16,853 nucleotides of DNA. Source: Mycocentrospora acerina (taxonomy: Eukaryota > Ascomycota > Dothideomycetes > Pleosporales). This document shows positions 7,584 to 15,268 of this stretch, piece after piece. A program made the translations under genes and the position numbers. A model generated the notes under the pieces. That model was not told the origin of the DNA. It saw only the letters and a list, made by a program, of their open reading frames with translations, and made no database searches. The stretch lies in NCBI GenBank assembly GCA_022701365.1, contig JAKUHH010000256.1, forward strand, positions 529 through 17,381. Direction: 5' to 3'. The stretch's first letter is position 1. The number at the start of each line of letters is the position of its first letter.

Positions 7584-7953
7584 ATCTATACTATTTTTAT
7601 TTATATTAATGTTAATAAATGTTAGAATATCTGAATTATTAATAGACAGTATTAATAGTATACCTTTAGCCATATTAGTAGGTAGTTTCTTTAATTATTT
7701 TGTTAATAATGTTTTACCATATATGGTTATGACGAATAATTTACTCTATCATTTTAGCATAAAAAAAAAATTAACTAATGTAACATCTGTGTCATGAGAT
7801 GGATACTTAGCAGAAACTTCTCATATAACAAGTATAGGAAATATACTATATGGTAATTATTCTATATGATTAATAATTACATCTATTATATTATTATTAG
7901 CTATGGTGGGTTGTATAGTTATAACTCTAAAGCCACAAACTAATGTAAAATAA
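7584..7953 (+). CDS. nad6: NADH dehydrogenase subunit 6, exon 2
   Basis: C-terminal part of ND6. It opens with SILFLFILMLINVRISEL, the expected continuation of the VYIGAV block of exon 1, and ends with a hydrophobic helix (LLLAMVGCIVITL) before TAA at 7951-7953. TGA codons at 7795 and 7867 are read as Trp (SWDGY and SIWLI). The upstream boundary is set by the intron-final G at 7583; reading further upstream in this frame meets TAG at 7576. A hairpin element and the second trnV copy follow. No other protein gene in the window belongs to complex I. Confidence 0.94.
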
Positions 7954-7991
7954 TAACAAAAGGGGACAAAACCAAAAAAGGAAGCCCCTAA

Positions 7992-8044
7992 TTTTTTTTT
8001 TTCAACGTAATTTCGTACTAGTACGAAATTACTAGAAAAAAAAA
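7992..8044 (+). repeat. Dispersed hairpin element, copy 4
   Basis: T-run, CAACGTAATTTCG, loop TACTAGTA, CGAAATTACTAG, A-run. The internal loop has CAAC instead of CGAC. It lies between nad6 and the second trnV. The matching spacer of the first trnV copy (about 5005-5040) has no hairpin, so the element was probably gained after the duplication, or lost from the other copy. Confidence 0.9.
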
Positions 8045-8087
8045 TAACCCCCCAATAACAAACGGGACAAAATAACAAAAAAGAAAA

Positions 8088-8160
8088 AAGAAATTAGCTC
8101 AATAGGTAGAGCATCCGTTTTACACGCGGCAGATTAAGTGTTCAAATCACTTATTTCTTT
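8088..8160 (+). tRNA. trnV: tRNA-Val (anticodon UAC), copy 2
   Basis: Identical to copy 1 except for a few bases: ATAGG in the D loop, CAGA in the variable region, T loop TTCAAAT instead of TTCGAAC, and discriminator T instead of A. All stems still pair, so it may be functional. It lies after nad6 and begins the V-K-G-D tRNA group. Confidence 0.9.
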
Positions 8161-8192
8161 TTACTTATGAATAATAAGTAAATATATTTATC

Positions 8193-8264
8193 GAGATCTT
8201 AGCTTAATGGTAAAGCGTATGACTTTTAATCATTCTCATAAGGGTTCAAGTCCCTTAGATCTTA
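8193..8264 (+). tRNA. trnK: tRNA-Lys (anticodon UUU)
   Basis: Acceptor GAGATCT/AGATCTT; D stem GCTT/AAGC; anticodon stem TATGA/TCATT with loop CTTTTAA (anticodon TTT); T arm AAGGG TTCAAGT CCCTT; discriminator A. Confidence 0.95.
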
Positions 8265-8283
8265 AAAAAAAAATAAAATATAT

Positions 8284-8354
8284 ACGGCTATAGGTTAATG
8301 GTAGACCATTCGTCTTCCAAACGATTTGTACCGATTCGAGTTCGGTTGGCCGTA
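8284..8354 (+). tRNA. trnG: tRNA-Gly (anticodon UCC)
   Basis: Acceptor ACGGCTA/TGGCCGT; D stem GGTT/GACC; anticodon stem TTCGT/ACGAT with loop CTTCCAA (anticodon TCC); T arm ACCGA TTCGAGT TCGGT; discriminator A. Only two bases separate it from trnD, so the pair is surely co-transcribed. Confidence 0.95.
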
Positions 8355-8356
8355 TA

Positions 8357-8428
8357 GGGTTAGTAACTTAATGGTAAAGGACTTTCTTGTCACGAAAGTA
8401 GATATCGGTTCAAGCCCGGTCTAACTCG
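8357..8428 (+). tRNA. trnD: tRNA-Asp (anticodon GUC)
   Basis: Acceptor GGGTTAG/CTAACTC; anticodon stem CTTTC/GAAAG with loop TTGTCAC (anticodon GTC); T arm ATCGG TTCAAGC CCGGT; discriminator G, the usual identity base for tRNA-Asp. Confidence 0.95.
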
Positions 8429-8446
8429 TACTCTTCCATTTTATAA

Positions 8447-8591
8447 TTAACTGTTCAATTCTATATTTAACTGTTCAATTCTATATTTAACAGATATTCT
8501 ATATGTAACAGATATTCCCCTATTTAACTTAAATCCCCCTATTTAACTTAAATCCCCCTATTTAACTTAAATCCCCCTATTTAACTTAAAT
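8447..8591. repeat. Adjoining 20-bp and 19-bp tandem repeats
   Basis: TTAACTGTTCAATTCTATAT occurs twice (8447-8486), followed by two degenerate units with TAACAGATATTC. Then TATTTAACTTAAATCCCCC repeats four times with a 19-nt period (8521, 8540, 8559, 8578). All units share a TTAAC core, suggesting that one motif spread by slippage. No coding potential. Confidence 0.93.
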
Positions 8592-8675
8592 TCTATAGTT
8601 AAAAGCATTAGAATTAAAATAAAAAAAAAGGGGGGGGACAAAATACAAAATAATTACAGGTCCGGCCAAAAATTA

Positions 8676-8723
8676 TTTTTTTCGACGTAATTTCGTACTA
8701 GTACGAAATTACTAGAAAAAAAA
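8676..8723 (+). repeat. Dispersed hairpin element, copy 5, nested in a larger stem
   Basis: Consensus copy: T-run, CGACGTAATTTCG, TACTAGTA, CGAAATTACTAG, A-run. It is enclosed by GGTCCGGCCA (8659-8668) and TGGCTGGACC (8733-8742), which pair over 10 bp with one G·T, so the whole stretch 8659-8742 can fold as one long hairpin. Confidence 0.92.
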
Positions 8724-8759
8724 TAAAACAAGTGGCTGGACCCGCTTCGCTGGTAAAAA

Positions 8760-8839
8760 GGAAAAGTTGCTATAGGTAGGGCGAGATATTTGCTAAATAT
8801 TGTGTTTAACACCTGGTGGTTCAAATCCGCTCTTTTCCG
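8760..8839 (+). tRNA. trnS: tRNA-Ser (anticodon GCU)
   Basis: Acceptor GGAAAAG/CTTTTCC; short D arm; anticodon stem GATAT/ATATT with loop TTGCTAA (anticodon GCT); variable arm TGTTTAACAC; T loop TTCAAAT; discriminator G as expected for tRNA-Ser. Confidence 0.93.
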
Positions 8840-9226
8840 AATATAGAGAAAATAATTTTACACATCTAATCGGATAATTTAAATAATACATAATTACAAT
8901 AATTGTAATAATTTTTAATTTAGTACGTTTATTTATATATTTATATAATGAAAACTTAGTATTTAATACCTACTTATACCCAAAATAATAATAACAGGTC
9001 TTTTATAGTTTTTTTTCTTGTCTATTATTTTTTTTTGGGGGGTTATTTTTTTCGACGTAGTTCCGTACTAGCACGAAATTACTAGAAAAAAATAATTAGA
9101 GGTAGAAAAAGAGTATTGTTAAATTAAAATACGCTGCGTATTAAAATTAGTATAGTTTAATTTTAAATATCCTTTTATTAAAAAGTATTTTTCGATTTTA
9201 GATACGATGTTATTAATAATTCTAAA
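8840..9226. other. AT-rich spacer with one hairpin element
   Basis: No gene is visible. T-runs and a G-run precede the hairpin element at 9046. ATTAAAATACGCTGCGTATT around 9124-9143 forms a short palindromic core (AATACGC/GCGTATT). Confidence 0.55.
9046..9092 (+). repeat. Dispersed hairpin element, copy 6 (diverged)
   Basis: T-run, CGACGTAGTTCCG, TACTAGCA, CGAAATTACTAG, A-run. Two changes in the left arm give a G·T wobble and a C·A mismatch; the right arm and the GAC/TA internal loop are unchanged. A run of G lies just upstream. Confidence 0.88.
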
Positions 9227-9298
9227 AAGAGCATAGTTTAATTGGTAAAATAGGAAGCTTCAAACTTCAAATTTCCAGTTCAAGTCTGGATGCTCTTG
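9227..9298 (+). tRNA. trnW: tRNA-Trp (anticodon UCA)
   Basis: Acceptor AAGAGCA/TGCTCTT is perfect; anticodon loop CTTCAAA (anticodon TCA) on a GAAG/CTTC stem; T arm TCCAG TTCAAGT CTGGA; discriminator G. The UCA anticodon reads UGA as well as UGG and agrees with the in-frame TGA codons in nad6 and its intron ORF. Confidence 0.96.
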
Positions 9299-9422
9299 CT
9301 ATAACATAATGTCATAAATACTTTATAACTTTTAATACTTTTTAATCTTTTTTTAAAATTTCTTAATATAATACTTAATCTTTTAATAGTTTTTAATTAT
9401 TAAATGTAATATATGTAATTAA

Positions 9423-9494
9423 GGTTCCTTAGCTTAATAGGTAAAGCGCATTTTTGATAAGGATGTGATCGACGTTCAATTCGTTGAGGAATCA
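9423..9494 (+). tRNA. trnI: tRNA-Ile (anticodon GAU)
   Basis: Acceptor GGTTCCT/AGGAATC; D stem GCTT/AAGC; anticodon stem CATTT/GGATG with two G·T pairs and loop TTGATAA (anticodon GAT); T arm CGACG TTCAATT CGTTG; discriminator A. The next tRNA starts four bases later. Confidence 0.94.
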
Positions 9495-9498
9495 ATAA

Positions 9499-9570
9499 GG
9501 TGCGTTAGTTAAATTGGTATAATGACATGCTACGGACATGTTCTTACAAGTTCGAGTCTTGTACGCACTT
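9499..9570 (+). tRNA. trnR: tRNA-Arg (anticodon ACG)
   Basis: Acceptor GGTGCGT/ACGCACT; anticodon stem ACATG/CATGT with loop CTACGGA (anticodon ACG, reading the CGN box); T arm ACAAG TTCGAGT CTTGT; discriminator T. It is the second arginine tRNA in the window. Confidence 0.94.
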
Positions 9571-9744
9571 ATACTTTAAGGGGATGAAAAATATAAAGTA
9601 CTTAAGTATTTTAATACACTTTTAAGATGGATTATTGGATAGATTTATTTAATGATGAAATTATTTTATGATAGAATAATTATATTATAGATTAACTTAA
9701 TAATTTGTAAAAATTGTTCTTTATAGACTCATACCAAACTAAAA

Positions 9745-9829
9745 AGAGAATTGACTGAGTGGTTTATAGTGATAAGCTTGAAACTTATTTGGTTGAAAAA
9801 CCACATCCGTTCGAATCGGATATTCTCTG
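9745..9829 (+). tRNA. trnS: tRNA-Ser (anticodon UGA)
   Basis: Class II tRNA. Acceptor AGAGAAT/ATTCTCT is perfect; anticodon stem ATAAG/CTTAT with loop CTTGAAA (anticodon TGA); variable arm GGTTG/AACC type; T arm ATCCG TTCGAAT CGGAT; discriminator G. Confidence 0.95.
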
Positions 9830-9843
9830 TTATATATTATTCT

Positions 9844-9877
9844 TTTTTTTGGATTATCCATGGATAATCCAAAAAAA
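9844..9877. repeat. 34-nt perfect palindrome
   Basis: A T-run, GGATTATCCATGGATAATCC and an A-run form an uninterrupted inverted repeat centred between 9860 and 9861. It resembles the seven-copy hairpin family in its T/A-run flanks but has a different core. It is followed by GGGAACAAA, a phrase also seen beside the palindrome at 15269. Confidence 0.9.
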
Positions 9878-9991
9878 GGGAACAAATAGATTATCTGTTA
9901 TAAAATTTATATAAGTATATTATCTTATATTTATACAAAATTTATAACTATGTTATATCTGATATTCATAGGCTACATTAAATATTATAAG

Positions 9992-10064
9992 CGGGTTAGA
10001 GCCAGGTTGGTTAGGCGCCTCATTTGGGTTGAGGAATTGTTATGTTCGAATCATAATAACCCGA
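9992..10064 (+). tRNA. trnP: tRNA-Pro (anticodon UGG)
   Basis: Acceptor CGGGTTA/TAACCCG; D stem GCC/GGC; anticodon stem CCTCA/TGAGG with loop TTTGGGT (anticodon TGG); T arm TTATG TTCGAAT CATAA; discriminator A. It is the last gene before rnl, as in many Pezizomycotina. Confidence 0.95.
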
Positions 10065-10081
10065 AATATGATTTTAAAGAA

Positions 10082-10148
10082 TTGTATATATAAATATACA
10101 GTAATGTATATATAAATATATAGTAATGTATTTGATATGTAATGTATT
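10082..10148. repeat. Degenerate AT repeat between trnP and rnl
   Basis: TATATAAATATACAGTAATG and TATATAAATATATAGTAATG stand side by side, followed by shorter relatives. This is the same TAGTAATGTAT phrase as in the 85-bp array and at 15600. The rnl leader would start here. Confidence 0.6.
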
Positions 10149-10159
10149 ATTTCATAATC

Positions 10160-13100
10160 TTAATACCTTAATAATATTTTATTATATATTATAAGGATTA
10201 ACTTTATGGCAAGTATATAAAGAGACTATTCTAGAAGAATTAAAAGGCTGTATATTAGACCATTAGTACCGTAAAAATGGTGGAGTTATATCCATTTATT
10301 AGGGAAAATGGTAGAAGAATTTCTATAAAAAAAACGAAGTGAATTGAAGTATCTCATTAGCTTCAGGAAAATAAATCAAACGAGATTCTATTAGTAGTGT
10401 GAATGAAAATAGATATAGGCTTAAAGTAAAATGGATTAATCTGTTTGAATAAAGGGGAACCTTCCTCTAAGCCTTAATATAATATACAAGAGGTAGAGAA
10501 TAGTACTGTGAAGGAAATATTGTAATTAGTAGTCTTATAAGCAGCTCAAGGTAAGTTTAATAAACATATGAGAGTGTACCTTTTGTATAATGGGTCAGCA
10601 AGTTCTAGTTAGATGCAAGCAAGTACTTATTCATTTTTTTTTACCAAATTACATGTAAAATATGTAAAACAAAAAAAAAATGAATACATTTGCCTAGATA
10701 ATCCAATTATTAAGTAATGAATTAGTATCTAATTAGAGACCCGAAGAGTAGTGATCTTACCATGGTCAGGCTTATAAAAGGCCGAATGGGTTATCGTTGT
10801 AAAGATATCCAAAGAACTGTGGTAAGTTAGTGAAAGACAATCCTGACTACTATAGCTGGTTTTCCGCGAAACATATGTAAGTATGTAGTTTAAATTACAT
10901 CATAGCAGGTACAGAACTGTAATCTCGGACAATTTGTGCATTTTTATCCTTGGGGTATTTATTATACCTTATAGGGTTTTAATGCCTTGTGCATATGGGG
11001 GGGTCGTGAAGACTCTATTCGCGAGTATTTGCTCTCGGAAGGGCAATGATGAATGTTGAACTATCAGACATTTAACGATAAGGTTGTGTGTCAAAAGGGA
11101 AACAGCCCAGAACAAGTGTTTAAGGTTCCAAAGTTTTTGTTAAGTGAAAGTAAGGAAGTATTTAAACTATACAACCAGGAAATAGGCTTAGAAGCGGCCA
11201 TTTTTTAAAGACCTCGTAACAGAGCACTGGTTCAAAAGGTTAATTAATTAACCTAATTAGTTAAAAGCGCCGAAGATATAACGGATCTAAACAAAACACC
11301 GACACCTTGTCCATAATAATATTAGGTTAAATCTTTTATAAAAACTGACAAATTCCTGTATTTTTTTTATTATTTTACATATTTTTTACAAAATAATGCA
11401 AAATAATTCAAAAAAAAAATAACTCTAACGGATTTAGATTTGAATTAAAAGCCGAATGGACATAAGATAAAGAAATTTATATTTATACATTGGGCAGTTT
11501 AGAAATTTAACAGGTCTAAAGAGTTCTATATAAATGAAAGATTGAATCCTATTTTAATATACTTAAATATTATTTAAGTATTATTTATGGGGTAGCGGAA
11601 CATTGGGTAAATAGGATTAGAAATAGAAAAAATAACGAAGGATCTTTTTTAATTTATAAAAATTGGATTTAAAAGGTTGAAAGCTTCTATCAGAACTACA
11701 TAAAGAGTAGTTTGCTCGCTAGATAGCGGGTTTCCACAAATATCCCAAGTGAGAATGCTGACATGAGTAACGAAAAAGAGGATGCCCCCCTGTTAAATGG
11801 GGGGCCCCCCTTAACACCACAGGAACGGGTTAAGGATGGGACCTCTCGCCTTAAGCTTATGGGAAAGTTAATCGGTCTCTAAATTAAACCTAAAGGATAA
11901 AATGATGAGAAATATGTGAAGACATAATTGAGTAAAATGTTCTGGAAAAAGCATATGACTTAATGAATAAAGCATATATTCTAGGAAGGGCTTTAGAAGA
12001 AGGGTCAATCCATTTTCTAAAGATAGTAATAAACTAAAAAGTTAAGACTAGTAAATAAACTGAAAAAGATTAAACTAGAGAGATAGAAAGTTATTACTAG
12101 CACTGGCAAATAAACTTAATAGATGATGCTAGAACTCCGGAAGTCGAAATACCGTACCTAAAAACTACCACAAGTAAGCTAGTAGAGAATACGAAGGCGT
12201 TTGAGCTAACAATCATTAAGGAACTCGGCAAATTGACACCGTAACTGAGGGAGAAGGTGTGCCATTCCTACTGATTAATATCAGTATAGGAAGAGGAGAC
12301 ATAAAATGGTGTTGCACGACTGTTTAATTAAAACACAGCACTTTGCGTAAGATGTAAATCAATGTATAGAGTGCGCTATCTGCCCAATGATGGCTGGTTA
12401 ACGGATTTACTTAGACGACTAAAATAGGCTAGGTTTTGAAGGAACCCCCATTTAATGGCGGCCTTACCTATAAGGGTCCTAAGGTAGCGAAATACCTTGG
12501 CATTTAAATGATGTCGCGCATGAATGATCTCACGATGCAACAGCTGTCTCAATGATTGGCTCAGTGAAATTGGAATGGCAGTGAAGATACTGCCTATCTC
12601 TAGATAGACGAGAAGACCCCATGCAGCTTTACTGTTACTAGTTATAGGGTATAATTTAACAGGTTCTAGTGAATAAGGTAGTTGAATGACAAAATTGAAA
12701 CACCTTTACTCTGGTTGTTATATCAGTAGAATAAGTTACATTTATGCTTGTTTACTTAGGTCTGAATGTAATCCAGAAAAAGAGAAAGATCTATAGATCA
12801 AACTCAGGAGACAATGGCTAGCAGATGGTTTATGCGGGGCACAGATCCCATAAAGAGTACCTGGGAGTATCCAAATTTATTTTTGTAATATGCTATACGC
12901 AAATTATATAGGGCTTTTATTAAATAATTGCCTTATATATTTTAATTTTTTAATTACTATATTTAGTTTGTTATTTTTTATATTTACTTTTATAAAGTAT
13001 CTATAACTAATTCAGTTATATTTCTATTTAAGTTAGAACTAAAACAATTTAATATAAGTAAGATTTTACCTATGTGGAAAATAGGTGTATATATAGTGTT

Positions 13101-14005
13101 AATAATGAATTCAAGTAATTATAACACTATTAGTTATTTTTTTTAAAAGAAAAATGATGTTGATATATACTTCCAAAGTTTAATGGCTTAATCTTGCTTT
13201 ACTGTTTGACATACACGTCTATCAGTTGCGTAAGCAGGGCATAAAGACCGCAAGACGCAGTAAGGAAAGGTCTTGTATTATTGAAAAAGCTACGCTGGGG
13301 ATAACAGGCTAATTGCGCCAGAGAGTACAAATTGAGTGCGCAGTTTGGCACCTCGATGTCGGCTTAGCTCATCCACATGAATGCAGGAATCATGAAGGGT
13401 ACGACTGTTCGTCGATTAAAGAGCTACACGAGCTGGGTTAAATACGTCGTGAGACAGTATGGTTTCTATCTTCTAGAGGAAATTTGAGTAAAATAAGGAT
13501 AGCCCCTTCGTACGAAAGGAGTTGGGTATGGTAACCTATGGTTTACCTGTTGTTTATACGCTTAATATTAACCTGATAAAATTACGGTGAGAATAGGTTC
13601 TCCTTTATAAGTGGATTAAGGGAATCTACTGAAAAAGGAGAGTAATATAGATTCATTTATGTAAATGAATTTCCTATTTGAACTATAACGGGTAATACTT
13701 TTATACTCAAGTATTTATACATAGTATAGGCATGGCAGGAAAGCTATGTTAGTTAAGATAAGTGCTGAATGCATCTAGGCACGAAGCTTACCTTAAGATA
13801 CTCTTAAAAACGTAGTATAACACTACGAGTGTTAGCTAGAACTAATGTAAAAAGCTAGTTCTAACCGCCGTATTTGCTTACCTGTTGTTTATACAAAAAT
13901 GACACGCGATAAGCGGGGTGACGCGATAACACTGATAGGCTTTGGCTGTAAGGGCTTTGATGTTCTCAGGTATAAAGTACTAATAGCGTTACTAGGTTTA
14001 TTATC
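10160..14005 (+). rRNA. rnl: Large subunit mitochondrial ribosomal RNA
   Basis: Universal blocks occur in order: AGCTGGTTTTCCGCGAAA (about 10854), AACTCGGCAAATTGACACCG (about 12222), TAAGGGTCCTAAGGTAGCGA (about 12471), GACGAGAAGACCCCATGCAG (about 12607), the peptidyl-transferase GGGGATAACAGGCTAATT (about 13297), GTACGACTGTTCGTCG (about 13399) and the sarcin-ricin loop CCTTCGTACGAAAGGAG (13505-13521). No intron splits the usual insertion sites; in particular the GGGATAACAGG site, which in many Pezizomycotina carries the rps3-bearing intron, is uninterrupted. AT-rich expansions appear at about 10630-10685, 11355-11420 and 12870-13170, and a C6/G6 hairpin at 11784-11805. The length of about 3.8 kb is large for an intronless gene. 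Both ends are estimates; the 5' end may lie up to 50 nt either way. Confidence 0.93.
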
Positions 14006-14084
14006 TGCCTGTGGCAAAAAATACCTAGTAGGCGATACGGTTAAACTAAACTAAATAACATATTTATCAATTAAAAATACTTTA

Positions 14085-14155
14085 GCCTGGTTTGCATAAT
14101 AGTAATGCACCCGTTTTGTAATCGGAAGATATGAGTGCAATTCTCGTACTGGGCT
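14085..14155 (+). tRNA. trnT: tRNA-Thr (anticodon UGU)
   Basis: Acceptor GCCTGGT/ACTGGGC with two G·T pairs; D stem GCAT/ATGC; anticodon loop TTTGTAA (anticodon TGT) on a CCG/CGG stem; T arm ATGAG TGCAATT CTCGT with an unusual T loop; discriminator T. First gene after rnl. Confidence 0.9.
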
Positions 14156-14178
14156 ATTTATATATTTAGAGTTATTAA

Positions 14179-14249
14179 CGCGGATTGATGTAATAGTAAC
14201 ATACCTGGCTCATGACCAGTAAATAGGGGTGCAATTCCTCTGTCCGCAT
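14179..14249 (+). tRNA. trnM: tRNA-Met (anticodon CAU), probably initiator
   Basis: The acceptor CGCGGAT faces GTCCGCA with a C·A mismatch at the first pair, the hallmark of bacterial-type initiator tRNA. D stem ATGT/ACAT; anticodon stem CTGG/CCAG with loop CTCATGA (anticodon CAT); T arm AGGGG TGCAATT CCTCT. I infer initiator function from the 1-72 mismatch and strong anticodon stem. Confidence 0.88.
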
Positions 14250-14257
14250 TTTTTTTT

Positions 14258-14330
14258 AAGGCTATAGCTTAATAGGTAAAGCAAGCTGCTCATAATAGCT
14301 CAGATGAGTGTTCGAGTCATTCTGGCCTTA
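14258..14330 (+). tRNA. trnM: tRNA-Met-type (anticodon CAU), second copy
   Basis: Acceptor AAGGCTA/TGGCCTT; D stem GCTT/AAGC; anticodon stem AGCTG/TAGCT with loop CTCATAA (anticodon CAT); T arm GAGTG TTCGAGT CATTC; discriminator A. One of three CAU tRNAs here; it could be the elongator or a lysidine-modified isoleucine tRNA. Confidence 0.92.
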
Positions 14331-14499
14331 TAGGGTATTCAACTTTTGAATTTAATACAATATAGAAATCTGTATTGCGGGTTTTGGTTTCTATGACTAA
14401 ACTTGCCTAATTTTTGTTTTATTATTAATCTACTTGTTTTTGGGTTAATTCAATGAATTAACCCCCAAAAACAAATTAAATAACTAAAAAAAAATAAGA

Positions 14500-14703
14500 G
14501 TACTATAACTTTTCAAATTTGAAACTCACAACACTTGGGACTGTGATAAGACCCATCCCTCTAAGACTTAATAACCTAACAATACGAAACTAAGATATGC
14601 GTACTTATGCTGAAATCTATTGGGGGCCATTAGGTGAATCCCAATTAGAGTATAGAACGATACTTTATTTTTATTTAATATACTATGTATATTAAATAAA
14701 AAT
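14500..14703 (+). ncRNA. Candidate structured RNA between trnM and trnE
   Basis: This is an island of mixed composition in AT-rich spacer. ATTGGG and CCCAAT (about 14619-14646) can pair. Directly downstream ATTTTTATTTAATATAC (14667-14683) pairs perfectly over 17 bp with GTATATTAAATAAAAAT (14687-14703) around a 3-nt loop. It is not recognisable as tRNA or rRNA. It may be a small RNA with a 3' hairpin, or chance. Confidence 0.35.
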
Positions 14704-14733
14704 TTAGGGAAATGCTATTTCTTTTTTTTTAGT

Positions 14734-14818
14734 TAAATTATTATCTTTATTAAATTATTATCTTTATTAAATTATTATCTTTATTAAATTATTATCTTTA
14801 TTAAATTATTATCTTTAT
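14734..14818. repeat. 17-bp tandem repeat, five copies
   Basis: TAAATTATTATCTTTAT is repeated exactly five times with no spacing upstream of trnE. Simple slippage repeat. Confidence 0.95.
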
Positions 14819-14873
14819 TACTAGAGCTATAGTAATATTAACCTACTATTTTAAGCTTTTATATAAGCTCTAA

Positions 14874-14946
14874 GGCCCAATAGTCAAGTGGTTAAGACGT
14901 AACATTTTCACTGTTAAACGCGCGGGTTCGAACCCCGCTTGGGTCT
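14874..14946 (+). tRNA. trnE: tRNA-Glu (anticodon UUC)
   Basis: Acceptor GGCCCAA/TTGGGTC; anticodon stem TAACA/TGTTA with loop TTTTCAC (anticodon TTC); T arm GCGGG TTCGAAC CCCGC, unusually GC-rich for this genome; discriminator T. Confidence 0.95.
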
Positions 14947-14977
14947 ATTTTAAAGTTATGTTTATACATTAGCTTAA

Positions 14978-15049
14978 GGGGATATAGTTTAATTGGTAAA
15001 ACTGCGATTTTGCATATCGTTATTTTAGGATCGAGTCCTAATATCTCCA
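14978..15049 (+). tRNA. trnA: tRNA-Ala (anticodon UGC)
   Basis: Acceptor GGGGATA/TATCTCC with one G·T; D stem GTTT/AAAC; anticodon stem GCGAT/ATCGT with loop TTTGCAT (anticodon TGC); T stem TTAGG/CCTAA with loop ATCGAGT; discriminator A. Confidence 0.94.
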
Positions 15050-15096
15050 ATATTAAAATTAAGTATCTTATTATTATTATTAGTTAATTGTGCTGG

Positions 15097-15141
15097 TTTT
15101 TTCTAGTAATTTCGAATATTCGAAATTACGTCGAAAAAAAA
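15097..15141 (-). repeat. Dispersed hairpin element, copy 7 (inverted)
   Basis: T-run, CTAGTAATTTCG, AATATT, CGAAATTACGTCG, A-run. The loop-proximal AATATT is the same as in copy 1, so copies 1 and 7 form one subtype and the TACTAGTA copies another. Confidence 0.9.
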
Positions 15142-15268
15142 TATAAAACAATAAATAACTATCATCTCGCAAAAAAAGGTGAAGTATATTAGCTGTAGAT
15201 AAAGATGGCTAATTTTATATTAAAATGCTACAGATTTATTCTCTTTACTGTTTTTTTTTTATTTATTC

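Larger units (their letters stand above)
14331..14873. other. Long spacer with palindromes and repeats, no recognised gene
   Basis: It contains a long inverted repeat at 14434-14474 (TTGTTTTTGGG-TTAATTCA / TGAATTAA-CCCCC-AAAAACAA, two extra C on one side) and a less AT-rich stretch at 14500-14660 ending in a perfect stem. A 17-bp tandem array lies at 14734-14818. A 33-codon ORF starts at ATG 14597, but nothing supports its expression. Confidence 0.6.

Noticed and set aside
8447..8591. Short regular repeats considered as a CRISPR-like array
   Set aside because: Units are directly adjacent with no spacers, and the genome is mitochondrial.
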